Origin: Nematostella vectensis
Taxonomy: Eukaryota; Cnidaria; Anthozoa; Actiniaria; Edwardsiidae
Direction: 5' to 3'
DNA length: 64,000 bases
Assembly (NCBI RefSeq): GCF_932526225.1
Contig: NC_064040.1
Span: 9,465,356-9,529,355 of the forward strand
Shown here: positions 36,801 through 49,400 of the stretch, in pieces
Numbering within the stretch: position 1 is the first letter of the stretch
Layout of the letters: every line of letters starts with the position of its first letter
The notes under the pieces: generated by a model
What the model saw: only the letters and a program-made list of their open reading frames with translations
Told to the model about the DNA's origin: nothing
The model's database searches: none
Made by a program: the position numbers and the translations under genes

Positions 36801-39800
36801 GTTTTTTCCTCCATCATCTTGACATCATCTTCCCCCTACACTTGATATTTTTCGAGCTCAGTATTCTTCTCAGTCTAGTGTATGCGCCCCTCGCCTTTGA
36901 CTGCCTGATATCATCCATAGCTAAACAATCCATTTGTTGCAACCAGTCTTATTAAGTCCTTATTTATCCACAGATTCCTCAGATTCTGTTGAAACAATAT
37001 CTCAGCTCCCGTCACCACCACCAGTGACTATCAAACAACTTTCAGCGAAAACTAATAGCGCCACTTTCATTGACCCCAAGTTTTTCCATCTTTGGCCATC
37101 ACCACAGAGGATCCAAGAGATAAGTGGAACCAGGTTTTTTCCTTCATCTACTGTTCCAGTATACATTGAAAGGTCCAAAGGTAGGAAGTACATGACATAT
37201 GACAAATGACAGCTTCTGTCACCTTTTGATTGTTTTAAGAAATTACAATGTAAAAAAATATTACTCAGAGATCCAAAATGACATGAAAATAAAAATAAAT
37301 CATTACCTTGCTAATATTAAATTATGAAAGCTCTGTTTCTGCGCATTTAATTGTTGCATTTAATTATCAAACTGTCTGATAAAAGCCTCAGTATGGCTAA
37401 AGTGAACAATAGAAATAAAAGAAGGTAAAAAAATATTGTTATATCTTGTTATTTTCCAGGTTTTGAAAACATATTTGGGAAGGAAAATAAACAAAATGAT
37501 GATGGTGAATGTTGAATGAATATTTAGCACATTGGCAAAACTGAGTTTGAAGGATCCATACAGACAGGCTACTGATGTGTCACAGTCAGTTATGTTTTTC
37601 TTTGTAGAAAATTTGTCAGAGTTGACAGGCATCTGGGAAACATTAGGGGAAAAGTTTGAGCAGGCCGGTCACTCCTTAGACATCAAGATTATAACAGGTA
37701 ACAAGAGACAACTGTCAACCGTAGATTCTATAATGAATATGGTTAATGAAAATTAGAAGACAATACAGGGGCGGATCTAGGGGTGGGCCGAGCAGGTCCT
37801 GGCCCTCCTTTCTCAGATATTTGGCCTTTTAAGCGAATTTTTTTTTTTAATGTTAAAAAATTTGTACAAATTTAAAAAAAAATTTATTAAAAAAAATAAC
37901 TAGAAATATGATGAAATCCATGGAAGAACAATGAATCCAGCCCCCCCTCTTTTGAAACCCTTGCTTCACCCCCCCTTTTTGGGACTCCTGGATGTGCTCC
38001 TTCATGTTGGTGCCTTTGTAAGGGGGTGTTTATCAAAAATAACCTGAGGGGTTAGGGAAAGGAAAGGACACCTTCAAATTTCAGAGCCCCCTCCTTCAGT
38101 GATTTCAGTCAGACTCAGCTCCATATTTGTGCACCACCTTTTTTTCAGAGCCCCCTAATATCTTCCCTCCCCACCCCCCTTCAGGGTATTTAATGTACAT
38201 ACCCTAAGCATGCAAAAGTTTGAATTATGCAATGCGATTCATTTCATATACATTATATTCCTAAACCATATGACAAGCAGGGTCATCATTGAAAACTGAT
38301 GAGGCACTCTTTATAAAAAAAATATAAGGAAATGACCAGTAGGGGCGTGGTCATGCCCCCAAATATTTTCTTTAATTATGTGTCTCTATTGTACCCCCAC
38401 CCCCAATATTATCTTATTGTTTCTGCTACTTGTCTCAGTTAAAAGGATGGCCCTATAGTAGAGGCAAATGGAAAAGGAAATTTTTAGTTCAACATAGGCC
38501 CCTAGAAAGTCCCTGTGTGAGAGTTATCCTAAGCAAAACTGTATTTTCTGACAGTAAGTGAGGAAGTCCGTTCCCCTCCTGGTAGCATCAGATGTCAACT
38601 CTGTCCCAGCCTCTTCCACCGTACAGAGAGCTATAGAATACATGTTACTGAGAAATTGGTGAGTACAATCACTAGTACTGCACAGAGAGCTATAGAATAC
38701 ATGTTACTGAGGAATTGATGAGTAAAATCACTCGTACTGCACAGAGAGCTATAGAATACATGTTACTGAGAAATTGGTGAGTACAATCACTAGTACTGCA
38801 CAGAGAGCTATAGAATACATGTTACTGAGAAATTGGTGAGTACAATCACTAGTACTGCACAGAGAGCTATAGAATACATGTTACTGAGGAATTGGTGAGT
38901 ACAATCACTAATACTGCACAGAGAGCTATAGATTACATATTACTGAGAAATTGATGAGTACAATCGCTAGTACTGCACAGAGAGCTATAGAATACATGTT
39001 ACTGAGGAATTGATGAGTACATTTACTAGTACTGCACAGAGAGCTATAGAATATATGTTACTGAGAAATTGGTGAGTACAATCGCTAGTACTGCACAGAG
39101 AGCTATAGAATACATGTTACTGAGGAATTGATGAGTACATTTACTAGTACTGCACAGAGAGCTATAGAATATATGTTACTGAGAAATTGGTGAGTACAAT
39201 CGCTAGTACTGCACAGAGAACTTTAGAGTACATGTTACTGAGGAATTGATGAGTACAATCACTAGTACTGCACAGAGAGCTATAGAATACATGTTACTGA
39301 GGAATTGGTGAGTACAATCACTAGTACTGCACAGAGAGCTATAGAATACATGTTACTGAGAAATTGGTGAGTACAATCGCTAGTACTGCACAGAGAACTT
39401 TAGAGTACATGTTACTGAGAAAAAGCTGATACAGTCTTAAGTACAGTTTAACCAAATTTGCATGGACACCAACAACATAAAAAAACTGCAGTGCTTCAGA
39501 TAAATGTTGATTATTCTGAGCTCAAAAGGATGTTTAAATTCAAGGCAATAATGGCTGACTGCTTGGATTTTTTTTACAGTGACAATGAAAACAAAATGTC
39601 ATTGAAAATAAAATTGAAAAACAGTGTGCTTTTATATATAGGTCCAATTCTCATAGAAGATTGGAATTTAGTTGCTTTTCCACTGTATATTTGTGTCTGA
39701 GAAGAGATCTTCTTTTTGAATCAGGCTATTTTTTTGATATTCCTTGCCTTAGGCAGGTGCTAATTCAAGAGGTAGCATTTATATGAAGCTGTGTGCTATA

Positions 39801-42800
39801 ACAATCATTTAGGATAATCTGCTGACATACACTTTGTCCTAGGTGTTGTTGGTTGCAAGTGAGGCAGTCTCCCTTTGGTATGCTGTCAATACTGTGCTAC
39901 AGATGTTGCGTGTGTTCAACAACAAAGGAATCCCGCAGTCAAGGGTTTGTTCAACTTGATTTTACTCTAAATTTGGACAAGGCTCAATTTCCTCCTCGTT
40001 TCTATGAGCAGACATTGGGGCAAAGAGGCGTAGCCTTGGCTGGAAATAGAGCTTAAGTTTTTACCATCTTTGAAAAATGGTATTTTTTTAGTCACCAAAA
40101 AACTTGCTGTAAGGAAACTCCTTTAGACGAATGTTGTTCATGCTTTGTTGAATGCTTCATCATGATATACATATGTACAGTATACTCCAAAACAGGTTAC
40201 TGGGATGACAATTGTTTGAATAAAGTTTAAACTTATTTGATAAAGATTTAAACATAAGAAAAAGACCTGCAGATTGCCAGGCCCTTGGAGCTTTCCTTTA
40301 GAAGAATCAATGTATTTTACGCCTATTTACATAACATTGTGCGCCCCCATAAACAGCTCCTGGGCAAGGAATTGTGTCATGTCCTACATGTTTTCACAGA
40401 TAAGTGATTGGCCAGATGTGAAACACAGGGGAATCTTGCTGGATGTGTCTACTGGGCGTGTCCCCAAAATGGTAAGCAAGTATCATGTTTTCAAGATTAC
40501 TACAAGAACTGAAAATGTTCTTTAGTCAGACAAATCGACTCCTGAAAGTGCCATCTGTAATCCCAAACTGATAACAACTCTTTTCAGGAGTCCGATTTGG
40601 CAAGTTATTACAGTTGCTTTCCATTGACATAAATGCAGTAGATAAGTATTTTTTATAAGTAGACCAAGAGTATAACAAGAACAGTATACTGTTTTTCTTT
40701 ATATGCATGTCATAACTGCTTCAACTTTTTTTATTACAGGAAACACTTATGTCCTTGGTTGACATCCTCTCCTCTGCCAAAGTGAACCAATTACAGCTGT
40801 ACATGCAAAATACCTTCGCATTTGAAGGCCATGAGAGTGTGTCACGGAATAGTACTCCCTACACACAAAGGTAAAAGTTGTTGGCCACATTGCCACAACT
40901 AATTTTTCATCTCCAGGTATTTTTTTTAAGTATTTTAATGGCTTTCTAATGAGTATACCTATAACTAAGGTAGATATCCCCCTCCCCTAGTCTTCCACGC
41001 AGCCGTCCTTTGTTTGGGTCTACTACATGACCAACTCAAAGGACGGCTGACCGGGAGACTACCCCTCCCCTTGACTGTCTTATGTAACCACAACTCACTA
41101 CATACTAAGGGGACACACCCAGGGGGGGTGCAGGGGGTGCGAACGCACCCCCCCACACACAACGGCCGAAGGTCCACTTTGGGTTCCCCAATGAACATGC
41201 TATTTGTAGACAAAACTATAAAGCATCAGCTAGATTACTCTGGTATGTAGCCAAATCCAACAATAAACGACCCCTGAAGATACTGCAAAGGCTTAAAAAA
41301 AAACCTTTTTATTCTTTCGGGCAGTGGTCAAATTTTTATCAGGGAACTCATTCCCCCCCAGGAAAAGTTAGGTCCACCTTTTTGGATTCCCCCCCCCCCA
41401 AGAAAATTCCTGGGTACTGGCCTGCTAGTGATCCAGGGGTAATTTATTATTATCATAGCTGTCAACTTACCTGCATTAGGCGGGAGTCAAAATATTTTGG
41501 ACCTCATCACATGCCTAATTTTTGTGAGAATGTTCATACATTCTCTGTATTTACCCACATTGGCTCTCTTGGATTTTTCACATATTTAAAGTGTATTTCA
41601 CCTGGTTTCACAAGATTTCTGTCCAGTTGGGTTGACAGCTATTTAATTCATGTTGGAGATGCTTGTTGGTTTTTCAGAGAAAGTCAAGTGTGTTATCTCC
41701 TGGCATCTAATTTGAAAATCTAGAGCAATAGGACAAAAATACTTGGTAAAAATTAGGGATTAAAGCTGATTAACATTTAGTGACATTTTTCAAACTTAGT
41801 GGAACATGCATAGGATGTAGGAAAACTATTCCCATATCTTTTATGTTTCTGCCATCACCTTTTATTAAAAGGAACATAAAAGATTAAGGATACAATAAAA
41901 AGGCAGTGACCTGTTTTGCCTATGTTTTGATGTGCAAGTGGTTATATTGCTGATCATTCTATTTTGGTGTGTAGTGATATAATCAAACTTGATGAGTATT
42001 GTAGACGTCGCTACATTGAGCTTGTGCCACATATTGAGAGTCTATCCGGATTCCATCGCTGGTAAGTAGACTACACACTGGCCCCTCTTTCTGCAATAGA
42101 AACTTTTACTGTCTGCCTCTTGGCCAGGGAGGGGGATTTCCTTACAATTAGAAGAAATAACTTTGTATGTTTGTGTTTTCAGGTTTGTCTATAAACAATA
42201 CACACATTTAGCTGAAAGCCACACAGATGTAGATACCTCCATAGAAAGGTAACTCTTTAAACTAAGGTGATACCTTTTACATACTAGTCCAATACTCTGA
42301 CAAATGTATGCATGGTATTGTCCCCTTTCATCGCTTTACCTCATTTTATAATATACTCCAGTGGCCTCAATTGTTTCAGACAATGCCATGGATAAATTTG
42401 TTGTTGTATTGGCAAACCCTCACCTTTTAAGTAATCTTATTTTACAATGAAAGTAAAAGAGATATTGAGTGATATAGCACATTGTGGATATACAAGATTG
42501 AGTATTTGAGAGAAGTTTTTAAAGAAAATGTCAAATGGCATAAGGCTGGCTGCAGATTTTTCATATCTTTGATTAGAATTGTAAACTTATTGAGTTACAA
42601 AAAAGTGCCATATCACATGTCATAATTATTTTATTATTATTGGTATTGTAACATTAGTCATAAAGTGTCACTGTTGTGATTGAGTGTGATTGTTTTTTTA
42701 TTGTAATGCTTGTACAACAATCTTTGTACATCATCTATTAACTTTTTCACATTGTTATACTGTATGCCATACTGCATGTTGATTTACACATTCTATTTTC

Positions 42801-45800
42801 AGCCCTGTGCCACGTTCTCTATGTCCATCAAATGATGATTGTATTTCTTTATCTCGAGGACTTCATGACCAGGCCTTCCCTTGCTTTGCATCCACAAGGT
42901 AAACACCCTCTTTCTTTCAAGGACCATCTATCCCCGTCATCTCCTGTGCCTTCCCTTGTTTTGCATCCACAAGATAAGCACCCCCTCTCTTTCAAGGACC
43001 ATCTATCCCCGTCATCTCCTGTGCCTTCCCTTGTTTTGCATCCACAAGGTAAACACCCTCTCTCTTTCAAGGACCATCTATCCCCGTCATCTCCTGTGCC
43101 TTCCATTGTTTTGCATCCACAAGATAAGCACCCCCTCTCTTTCAATGACCATCTATCCCCGTCATCTCCTGTGCCTTCCATTGTTTTGCATCCACAAGGT
43201 AAACACCCCCTCTCTTTCAATGACCATCTATCCCCGTAATCTCCTGTGCCTTCCCTTGTTTTGCATCCACAAGATAAGCACCCCCTCTCTTTCACGGACC
43301 ATTAATCCCCATCATCTCCTTGCCTACAATTGCCTACAAGGTTATCCACCCTCTCTTTCAAGGACCATCTTTCCCCATCATCTCCTGTGCTTTCCCTAGC
43401 TTTGCATCTACAAGGTAATCGATCTATAAAAACACAAACGCCATGTCTGGCCCTTTTCCCAGTATTGTGTCTGCCAGGTATAGCTATGACCACCACCTGG
43501 CCCAATGACTAGCCCTCTCTCAATAATGAAGAAAATTCTATCTTAGAATGGAAGGGTGGTGGAATGGGACAGTGGCTCCCAGAAAACTTTTGTTTGAGGC
43601 CCTACTCCCAATATGTTTCTGACCAGCAAATGCAAAGAGCCAAAATTAAAATTCTCTGAATTCAATGATATTTTACCTATATTATGGTGCTCAGATGACT
43701 GAATACCCCTGCAATATTTTTTTTACTTGAAAAGATATCCACCTAGCAGTAGAACATACATTCAGTTAGGGAAAAGGTTTTTGAAAGGTATATTAACTGA
43801 GAGAATTTTAATTTTGTCTGTTTGCCTTTGCAGGAGATTATAAGAAATATAAAAATCCCCTTATCTTGTTCTTAGGTTTGCACATGTGGGTGTGGATGTG
43901 ACGGAAGAATTCGGTCGAGGGCAGTCATACGTCATGGCGCAGGTAACACAACCAACATACTTAGTATAATGTTCTTGGGCTGAGCTTGCAGTTGGGGTGC
44001 TGAGTTATGAAGTATGAATACAAGCTGAGTTAAAAGCATAAGAAGGCAGTAACCATGGTTACTGCCTTCTTGTGTCTCATGTCTGACCAAGGAAATCTTC
44101 ATAACAAAGGCTTCCTCCCTACATCCCTTGCTACCTAATTAGTTATCGTGTAAAGGTAAGGGATGCAACGTAATGACAAGGTAATATTGCTCCATTTCCA
44201 GGCCAAAGGAGCCCCCCCTCCTTCTTCCTCCCCCCCTCCCTTCCCCCCTTCCTCACCCCTTAGCACTTGCGAATACTGTCTCATTTCCAGGCCAAAGGAG
44301 CCCCCCCCTCCTTCTTCCTCCCCCCTCCCTTCCCCCCTTCCTCACCCCTTAGCACTTGCGAATACTGTCTCATTTCCAGGCCAAAGGAGCCCCCCCTCCT
44401 TCTTCCTCCCCCCCCTCCCTTCCCCTCTTCCTCACCCCTTAGCACTTGCGGATACTGTCTCATTTCCAGGCCAAAGAAGCCCCCCCCCCCTCCTTCTTCC
44501 TCCCCCCCCCTCCCTTCCCTTTTCCTCACCCCTTAGCACTTGCGGATACTGTCTCATTTCCAGGCCAAAGGAGAGCAAGAGCTTTACTTGTCATACTTGA
44601 GAGCCATGTATCGATCATGCAGGAAGCATGGGAGAACAATGCAGTTCTGGGCAAACCCCTTACACGACGAGCCTGCGATCACACTTAACCTGCCCTGTGA
44701 CGTCATAGCCATGGAGTACGGTGACAAGGTGAATATCAGAATATAACACTAACATTTCTTCAGTTTGACTTCATAATGATGGAATTTTACCAGGTAGATA
44801 TCAGAATTTAAAATAACATTTCCCCTGTTTTACTTCATGATGAATTGCATTTCATCTATGATGTTTATACCGTCTAAAACGGCTGTTCTCCAAAAATAGA
44901 ATACTCAATCAAAGCGCTCCCATATGATCATTATTTGCGAGAATTAAAACTTTTTCAAATGCAAACTGACTGCAGAATAATTGAGACTTGGAATTTGGAA
45001 AAATCGATTGTAGTACAAAAACAAATAATAAATAAATTCATCAAGGATCATACCTATGAAATATATATAACGATATTCTGTTGGGAAAAACATTTTGAAG
45101 TATAACAAGATCGTTTCTCTGAAGCCTTTGAAGATGTATGAAGAGAAGCTGGGAGGGGGAGGTATTTGAATAAAAAATTAGGCCCTGGAGGGGATAATAC
45201 TAGGTATGTGGGGCTTAGTAGAGCCCTTACGGTACCTCTGAATACTATTCTGATACCAACGTTACTATGCCACTTCCTTATGTCTACATAAGAGACTAGG
45301 AAAAAGCTTCCTTAACCGGGGACGTTACATGCACAATTAGACTCTTAGACTCATAACATTAATTCCATGCCGTTTTCATTTGCAGCCTGGTTATGATTTT
45401 ATGAAACAATGTCGAACCCTGTCCGACGAGGGGTAAGTGATAAATGATGAGTTTTTATTTATTTTTATGAGTGATTATCATAAAGATGGTGGTGGTGATG
45501 ATGATGAATGATAATCATGAAGATAGTAGTGATGATAATAATGATAATTTGCGCTTTCAAATAGGGGCTCAAACATATGAATGTTAAATGTTGATGTTCC
45601 CCAAGTTAGTAGTAGAAATATCGTAGTGTAATGTTTTTTTTCCAATGTCCTCTCTATCTTTTAGAGTGAGTTTTTACGTTTGCCCAGGAACTTTAACATG
45701 GAACAGGTAAATAAATTTTCTTTTTTTCTAGAAATCTACGATTGCTGTTTTGCGTTACCCTGACTAGGCAGGGCACTTATATAAAAGCACCCAGCCCTAC

Positions 45801-46455
45801 ATAATTTCACTACTTTCAGTTCCTATTTTATTTCATTTTCATGATATCCCCCATTTGTTTTTTTAGCGCATGCGCAAACACAGACGATAGTCTTACGCTG
45901 ACCAACAACGCCGTCCAGGCTGCGATAGCGTGTGACGCTCTAGGTGTTCTCACCTGTGATTGGTCACTCCCTGGTCACGTGAATCCTCTTTGCATGAGTA
46001 TCCCTGCATTCCTTGCGACGGCGGGGCTATCTTGGAAAGCGGACACTGATTTGGTAAATAATAGCGTTGCCGTACTTCTGCGGGATCCCTGACATTTCTA
46101 GGTGTAATGTGTTATAAATCCTCTTTACTCGCAGGCCGATGTAAAATCTTTGCTGCCCGAAATCGTTAGTACCCACGCCCTACTCGATAACTCCGCCAAG
46201 ATAGGCCACGCTCTGTGTGACCTGGGGAGAGTTCACGCTATTTTGACAAATGATCTGGAGCGGGCGCAAGACGACTGGAAGACCAGCGGCGTGCACCCAC
46301 TCGGGCATGACCAGCAAGGAACTTTGATATGGCGGGTTTTGTCGAGTGGTGGAGAAACCGACCTTAGAGGAGTAACGCTAGATTCAGTACAGGTTTGCTT
46401 TTTCCTTGCGTAGTTTTTTTTTTCTTTTAATTAATTTCAGCATAGTTAGGGAGAA

Positions 46456-46486
<31 letters not shown>

Positions 46487-49400
46487 GATACCTGTCACGC
46501 AATCACACAGGTGCACAAACAAAGAGTACAGTTCAAGAAAACATGGAAGAGATTTATGAATAAACTTATTTGGACACAAATCGCTTATTGATTTATTCGA
46601 AACTTTGCTATTTTTAATATCTTTTTTTTAAATCTTTGTCGATACAGTAAATGTTGGAAAATTCGCGAACACTGGTCAGGTCTTGGACTGGTCAGGTCTT
46701 GGTCTTGTCGTAAGCGACAAGCCCCGATAACGACCACGATCACGAATCACCGATTGAATTGTCACACAAACTCTGTAATTCTAAGCTCTCGTAAGCGACC
46801 AACTTATCGGTGCGACCAGCTCCGTTAACGACCACAATTTCAAAACACCAACTGATATTTTCTTTTATTTTTAAGCTCTCGTAAGCGACCACATTGATTT
46901 TTGGCTTTACAACATCAGTCAACACCTGATAAACATCATATCCAATGCATGCTGAAATCACATATAAAGCGGAAATGTTGTAATGTTTCTCATAAGCTGC
47001 CTTTCCAGTAGGCAACTATTAAAGAATTTCATAATTTCAAATTTTCTTACTTCAATTTCAACCATTTCTTTGTCTCCAGAAAATGTGTAAATGCAAGGAA
47101 TCTCTAGTCCATTGCCAGCTCCACGATTTATCATTTTTCCAGTTACAATAGCCATCCACTTGTTTGTTGCACGATTTAGAAATCGGCTAACAAAAGACGC
47201 CATGCGATCGTCGTAGACTCAGAAGATATTATAATGACGAAAAGCTTAAGTCGTCGATATAAACGAGCATAACGAGCTACTTTGCGTAGAATTAATTGCT
47301 ATTAAATAAAACAACTCACTCTCAGGATAAGTCAAATACCTAGTTTTAAAATCAAGCAATTAACCAAAATATTACAGCGTTCTTATTATTACGATACCTT
47401 TTAGATTCCATTTTAATTAAGCTCCCGTAAGCGACCAACACCTATTGTTCAAGTTTTTGGCGCCCAGGTGTCGCTTATGAGAGCAAGCTCTAGTAAAAGA
47501 CCAGCTCCGTTAACGACCACAATTCTCAGTTCCCAAGGTGGTCGCTTACGAGAGCTTCAACTGATACAAAATAACTACAAAATACCCGCTGACAGTTTAA
47601 ATCGCGGATTTATCCCTTGGACCCCAAAACTAGCGAATTTTCCAACATTTGTTGTAACGCTTTCCATGTTTTAACGCTCTAGTTTTATTTAATAGTTTTA
47701 TACAGTCATTGATGTTCTGTTCAAATGCGGGGAGCTCTTTTGAACAATTTCAGTGCGGGTTTGATGCAAACAGCAACGATTCTTTGTTTACTCCACATAT
47801 TCTCCTGTACTCTTCGCTTGATTCGCACATCTATACTCAACCACATGACAGGGAAAAAATAGACAAAGATTTTGGCGCGTTCCCACACCAGTCACCACCA
47901 CCATGAATATGATGATTTTTCTTTTTTTCATAGAATCTCGGGGAATCTCATGGGCAAAGTCTAAACATTCAATTTGCAAAGTCTGCCTTCAGTCGGCTTT
48001 ATTTGATTGTGCTACACATATTGCAAACTCACTTTTTGGAGTGCACTCCTAAGTGAACATGAGATTGTATTTCTGATTTAACTTTGAACATCCATCATGA
48101 CTGGGGTGACGACAAGGTGGAAAAGGCTTTCAAACCCGTCTGCCTATAGTGATTGTGTTATTGCCAACCTTGTTACCATTGTCAAATTTGACCAAGATAA
48201 AAGGATTTTCGATTTTCAATCCGCAGCAAGCCACGCGTCACATTCGTCAGTGCCAGAACACCATCATGACCGCTGAGCTCAAGTGCGCCCACGGCCTGGA
48301 CATCCTCAAAGAGCTGGACACAACCGCTGATCTCATTTTATTCGCATGCAGGCACGTAAAACCTTTTAGAAAGAGATGCTTTTGTAGATCAGACGGAAAG
48401 ATATTTATGGCGAGAAGCAAAACACTATGGAACGTTGTTATTGTCCACACTTTGTTATTGTCCTCAGCCAATATTGGAAGACAGATAGTGAGAAGAGATA
48501 TAAGAATAACCACCTGAAAATAGAATCTATAGCATTGCGATTTTGTTATTGTTGTCATGTACTGTGTATCTATTTACAGGATCTGCAGGACAATGCTGCT
48601 GGCCCAGAAACAGAACACCGAAGTGAAATCTGTGAGAGATCTGCCAGCCATTAACCGAACAGACCTCGCTAATAGGTCAGTAGCACCTTCATGACGTCAT
48701 CCTATCTAGACATGACGTCATCAAATTTAAACATCCACATAGTGCATCATCTTTGCCAGGTATGACGTCTATGACGTCATTGCTTTCATACACGATGTCA
48801 TTACACCCGCAAGGTGAATCATCAGTCAATAACCGTATAAACCTTCACTGCAACTGACGCCGTACCCGGGTTTCTACACCAGCATCCGGGATACTCTGTG
48901 AATCTGAAAAAGCCGGGTTTCCTGTGTTATGTTTTGGCTTCGGGGTTCTTACCGGGTTTCCTGTGTTTAGCCTTGTCCCCGGGGTTCTCACCGGGTTTCC
49001 TGTGTTTAGCCTTGTCCCCGGGGTTCTTACCGGGTTTCCTGTGTTTAGCCTTGTCCCCGGGGTTCTTATCGGGTTTCCTGTGTTTAGCCTTGTCCCCGGG
49101 GTTCTTATCGGGTTTCCTGTGTTTAGCCTTGTCCCCGGGGTTCTCACCGGGTTTCCTGTGTTTAGCCTTGTCCCCGGGGTTCTTACCGGGTTTCCTGTGT
49201 TTAGCCTTGTCCCCGGGGTTCTTATCGGGTTTCCTGTGTTTAGCCTTGTCCCCGGGGTTCTTATCGGGTTTCCTGTGTTTAGCCTTGTCCCCGGGGTTCT
49301 TACCGGGTTTCCTGTGTTTAGCCTTGTCCCTGGGGTTCTTACCGGGTTTCCTGTGTTTAGCCTTGTCCCCAGGGTTCTTACCGGGTTTCCTGTGTTTAGC

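Noticed and set aside
38555-38658. Alternative reading frame of exon 9 giving PLLVASDVNSV
   Set aside because: It would not match the phase set by exon 8 and exon 10. The chosen frame (YRIHVTEKL) fits the GH20 N-terminal pattern and keeps the 2880-nt frame.
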